From positions 13,067 through 77,066 of the forward strand of contig NZ_BMTD01000010.1 of assembly GCF_014649495.1 (NCBI RefSeq): a DNA stretch of 64,000 bases, in the 5' to 3' direction. A program made the position numbers and the translations under genes. This document shows, one piece after another, positions 62,097 through 64,000 of this stretch. The DNA is from Streptomyces filipinensis. GTDB taxonomy: Bacteria; Actinomycetota; Actinomycetes; Streptomycetales; Streptomycetaceae. The notes beneath the pieces were generated by a model, which was not told the DNA's origin, did not search any database, and saw only the letters and a program-made list of their open reading frames with translations. Every line of letters starts with the position of its first letter. The first letter of the stretch is position 1.

Positions 62097-63215
62097 ATGC
62101 GCACTCCCGTCACGATCATCGGCGCCGGACTCGGCGGACTCACACTCGCCCGCGTCCTGCACGTCCACGGCATCCCGGCCACGGTCTACGAGGCGGAATC
62201 CTCCCCTGCGCAGCGCGCGCAGGGCGGGATGCTCGACATCCACGACTACAACGGGCAGCTCGCCGTCGAGGCGGCCGGCCTGATGGACGAGTTCCACGCC
62301 ATCGTCCTGGAGGGCCGCCAGGCACTGCGGGTCCTCGCCCCGGACGGGACCGTCCTGATGGACAAGGCCGACGACGGCACGGGCGGACGCCCCGAGGTGC
62401 AACGCGGCGACCTGCGGCAGATCCTGCTCGACTCACTCCCCGCCGGCACCGTACGGTGGGGGCACAAGGTCAGCGGTGCCCGTACCCTCGGCGAGGGCCG
62501 CCACGAGGTGACGTTCGCCGACGGCAGCACCGTCCTCACCAGCCTGCTGGTCGGCGCGGACGGCGCGTGGTCACGGGTCCGGCCGCTGCTCTCGACCGCC
62601 ATACCCGAGTACATCGGCAAGTCGGTCGTCGAGTTCTACCTGTTCGACGCCGACACCCGGCACCCAGCCGCCGCAAAGACGGTCGGCGGCGGGTCGATGA
62701 TCGTGCCCACACCGGGCAGGGAGATCTTCGCTCACCGGGAGACCGGCGACACCCTCCACACCTACGTGGGACTGTCCGAGCCGCAGGACTGGTTCGCCGC
62801 CATCGATTTCACCGATGCCGCCGGGGCCACCGCGCGGATCGCGGAGGAGTTCGACGGCTGGGCACCGGAGCTCACCGCGCTGATCACCGACGGCGACACC
62901 GCACCGGTCCTGCGCCCCCTCTACGCTCTCCCGACCGGGCACCGGTGGGACCGGGTGCCCGGGGTGACCCTGCTGGGCGACGCCGCCCACCTCGCGGCCC
63001 CGAACGGCGAAGGCGCCAACCTGGCCATGCTCGACGGCGCCGAACTCGGCAACGCCCTCGCCGCGCACCCCGATGACATCGAGGCCGCGCTCACCGAGTA
63101 CGAGCAGGCCATGTTCCCCCGCAGCACCGAGGTCCCCACATTCGAGGGCGCCGAGATCCTTGGGATCGACTCCGGCGACACCACGGCCCAAGGCCTGATC
63201 AAGAAGGACCGGTGA
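62097..63215 (+). CDS. FAD-dependent monooxygenase (TetX/PHBH-like)
   Basis: 372 residues. N-terminal FAD motif IIGAGLGGLTLARVL, the mid-domain NADPH/FAD motif LVGADGAWSRVR, and the C-terminal GDAAHLAAPNGEGANLAM. AAGGAG lies 6 bp before the ATG. Such enzymes hydroxylate aromatic or polyketide compounds; TetX-type members inactivate tetracyclines, but no substrate can be deduced here. A strong terminator follows at 63229-63272, and phased repeats lie upstream. Confidence 0.92.
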   Translation: MRTPVTIIGAGLGGLTLARVLHVHGIPATVYEAESSPAQRAQGGMLDIHDYNGQLAVEAAGLMDEFHAIVLEGRQALRVLAPDGTVLMDKADDGTGGRPEVQRGDLRQILLDSLPAGTVRWGHKVSGARTLGEGRHEVTFADGSTVLTSLLVGADGAWSRVRPLLSTAIPEYIGKSVVEFYLFDADTRHPAAAKTVGGGSMIVPTPGREIFAHRETGDTLHTYVGLSEPQDWFAAIDFTDAAGATARIAEEFDGWAPELTALITDGDTAPVLRPLYALPTGHRWDRVPGVTLLGDAAHLAAPNGEGANLAMLDGAELGNALAAHPDDIEAALTEYEQAMFPRSTEVPTFEGAEILGIDSGDTTAQGLIKKDR

Positions 63216-63228
63216 GCCTCGCGGATCC

Positions 63229-63272
63229 CCGGCATGACCCGCGCCCGGAGTTCGGGCGCGGGGCCATGCCGG
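63229..63272. terminator. Bidirectional terminator between convergent genes
   Basis: CCCGCGCCCG (63238-63247) pairs with CGGGCGCGGG (63253-63262) around a GAGTT loop; CCGGCATG and CATGCCGG extend the stem after a small bulge. It lies 13 bp past the monooxygenase stop and suits both strands. Confidence 0.85.
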
Positions 63273-63336
63273 CGAGCATCAGCTCGACCAGTCCCTGCCG
63301 CTGAGGCCGGACCCCGCCCCACACGCGGGCCGGTCG

Positions 63337-64000
63337 TCAGTAAGCCTCGTTCCCGAAGAGGGCCCAGCCAGGCGTAGATGCGGGCGAGAGCCGGTCGCTG
63401 GGCGCCTGCCTGGCAGTGCGCGTCGGCGCCCTCCGCCGCGGTGAACTCGACCAGGGTCCGGGGGCAGGTGAGGTGGTCGTAGAGCTGCCGGGCCTGTCCG
63501 GCGAAGAACAGGTCCTCGACGGCCTCGCAGACCAGCGTGGGGCACTCGATCCGCTCGACGAGTCCGTCGCGGAGGTGGTAGTCGAGATACGCGGCACCGA
63601 AGGCTCGGGGAGTGTCGGTACCCATCACGTACATGCCGTGGTTCAACGCCCACCGCATGACCGGGTCGGTGGCCGTCAAGTGGTCCAGCCGGGCGTCGAG
63701 TCCGGGGTCCGCGACCGCGCGCACCCGCCGTTCGGCCTCCTCCCGGTCGCCGGGTACGACGTCGGTGACCGCCTGGCCGAGGTCGTAGACGCCGTCGAGG
63801 GCGATCACCGCGGCCAGCCGGCGTTCGAAGGCCGCCGCCCTGGGGGCGAGCAGTCCGCCCATGCTGTCGCCGAGCAGCGCGACCCGGTCCCGGTCGACCT
63901 CCGGCAGGGTCAGCGCGAAGTCGAGGACGGGGCCCACGACGTTCTCCCAGTCCGGCCGGAAGACCAGCCCGTCGCGGTCCAGCGGTCCCGGCTGCCCCGG
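63337..64000 (-). CDS. Alpha/beta hydrolase, N-terminus outside the window, probable 3' frameshift
   Basis: The frame enters from the window end (PGQPGPLDRDGLVFRPDWEN on the minus strand). It has the nucleophile Ser in GDSMGG, the acid in CEAVEDLF and the His in GADAHCQAG, as in hydrolases of the FrsA or 2,6-dihydropseudooxynicotine-hydrolase type. Near 63363-63365 the frame reads RIYAWLGPLRER and continues 138 codons antisense into the monooxygenase gene. Removing one G of the GGG there gives RIYAWLALFGNEAY and a stop at 63337, just before the terminator. I take that as the original end. A sequencing error is possible. Confidence 0.78.

Noticed and set aside
62921..63336. C-terminal extension of the alpha/beta hydrolase antisense to the monooxygenase
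   Set aside because: It runs through a strong terminator, has no family similarity, and is explained by one extra G near 63363.

Overview
The window is high-GC actinobacterial DNA, almost certainly Streptomyces. Codons are strongly GC-biased, genes are preceded by AGGAG-type ribosome sites, GTG starts are common, rare TTA codons sit in regulatory or secondary-metabolism genes, and many genes are coupled by 4-bp ATGA/GTGA overlaps. No IS element, CRISPR array, tRNA or rRNA gene was seen.

Region 1 (1-25132) is the 3' part of a filipin-type (pentaene macrolide) gene cluster. It holds the end of a one-module polyketide synthase (pteA4-like), a bimodular synthase ending in a thioesterase (pteA5-like), a crotonyl-CoA carboxylase/reductase (pteB), two CYP105 P450s (pteC, pteD), a ferredoxin (pteE), the SARP-LAL activator pteR on the other strand, the PAS-LuxR activator pteF, a Tat-exported cholesterol oxidase (pteG) and a type II thioesterase (pteH). 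The last acyltransferase has a non-standard extender motif, and all three modules seen carry only a ketoreductase. This fits a filipin lactone end with a 2-hexyl branch and 3,5,7-hydroxyls. The pteR-pteF gap holds three heptamers with 4-bp spacers that match a SARP operator, and pteR carries an early TTA codon.

Region 2 (25200-30665) holds an autoregulated PadR gene behind a perfect 24-bp palindrome, an acyl-CoA dehydrogenase, a cobalamin riboswitch controlling a small [2Fe-2S] thioredoxin-fold ferredoxin, and a PAS-PAS-GAF-PP2C phosphatase.

Region 3 (30707-36141, minus strand) is a tightly coupled five-gene operon: a GlxA-type AraC regulator, a ThDP enzyme, an SRPBCC-like protein, a KASIII-like enzyme that lacks its usual histidine, and a HisC-like aminotransferase. 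It looks like a small, unassigned biosynthetic operon.

Region 4 (36467-40868) and region 8 (55960-60789, minus strand) are two paralogous cassettes: TPR plus CHAT (caspase-like) protease, a small Cys4 zinc-ribbon protein, and a three-helix membrane protein with an outside Cys-containing tail. In the first cassette TPR and CHAT are fused. In the second a single in-frame UGA separates them. I regard this as the best candidate for an undescribed system.

Region 5 (41740-44957) is an orphan class II lanthipeptide locus: a 66-codon precursor ending in a Ser/Cys-rich tail, followed by LanM. Regions 6-7 (45134-55821) contain a HAD phosphatase, a SCO6745-like protein, a LysR regulator, a secreted M6 metalloprotease, and a peptide ABC importer operon with a proline-iminopeptidase-like hydrolase. 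Region 9 (60917-64000) has a secreted protein that may be aerolysin-like, a truncated ribosomal protein S18 remnant, a FAD monooxygenase behind five 11-bp-phased repeats, and an alpha/beta hydrolase with an apparent 3' frameshift running off the end of the window.
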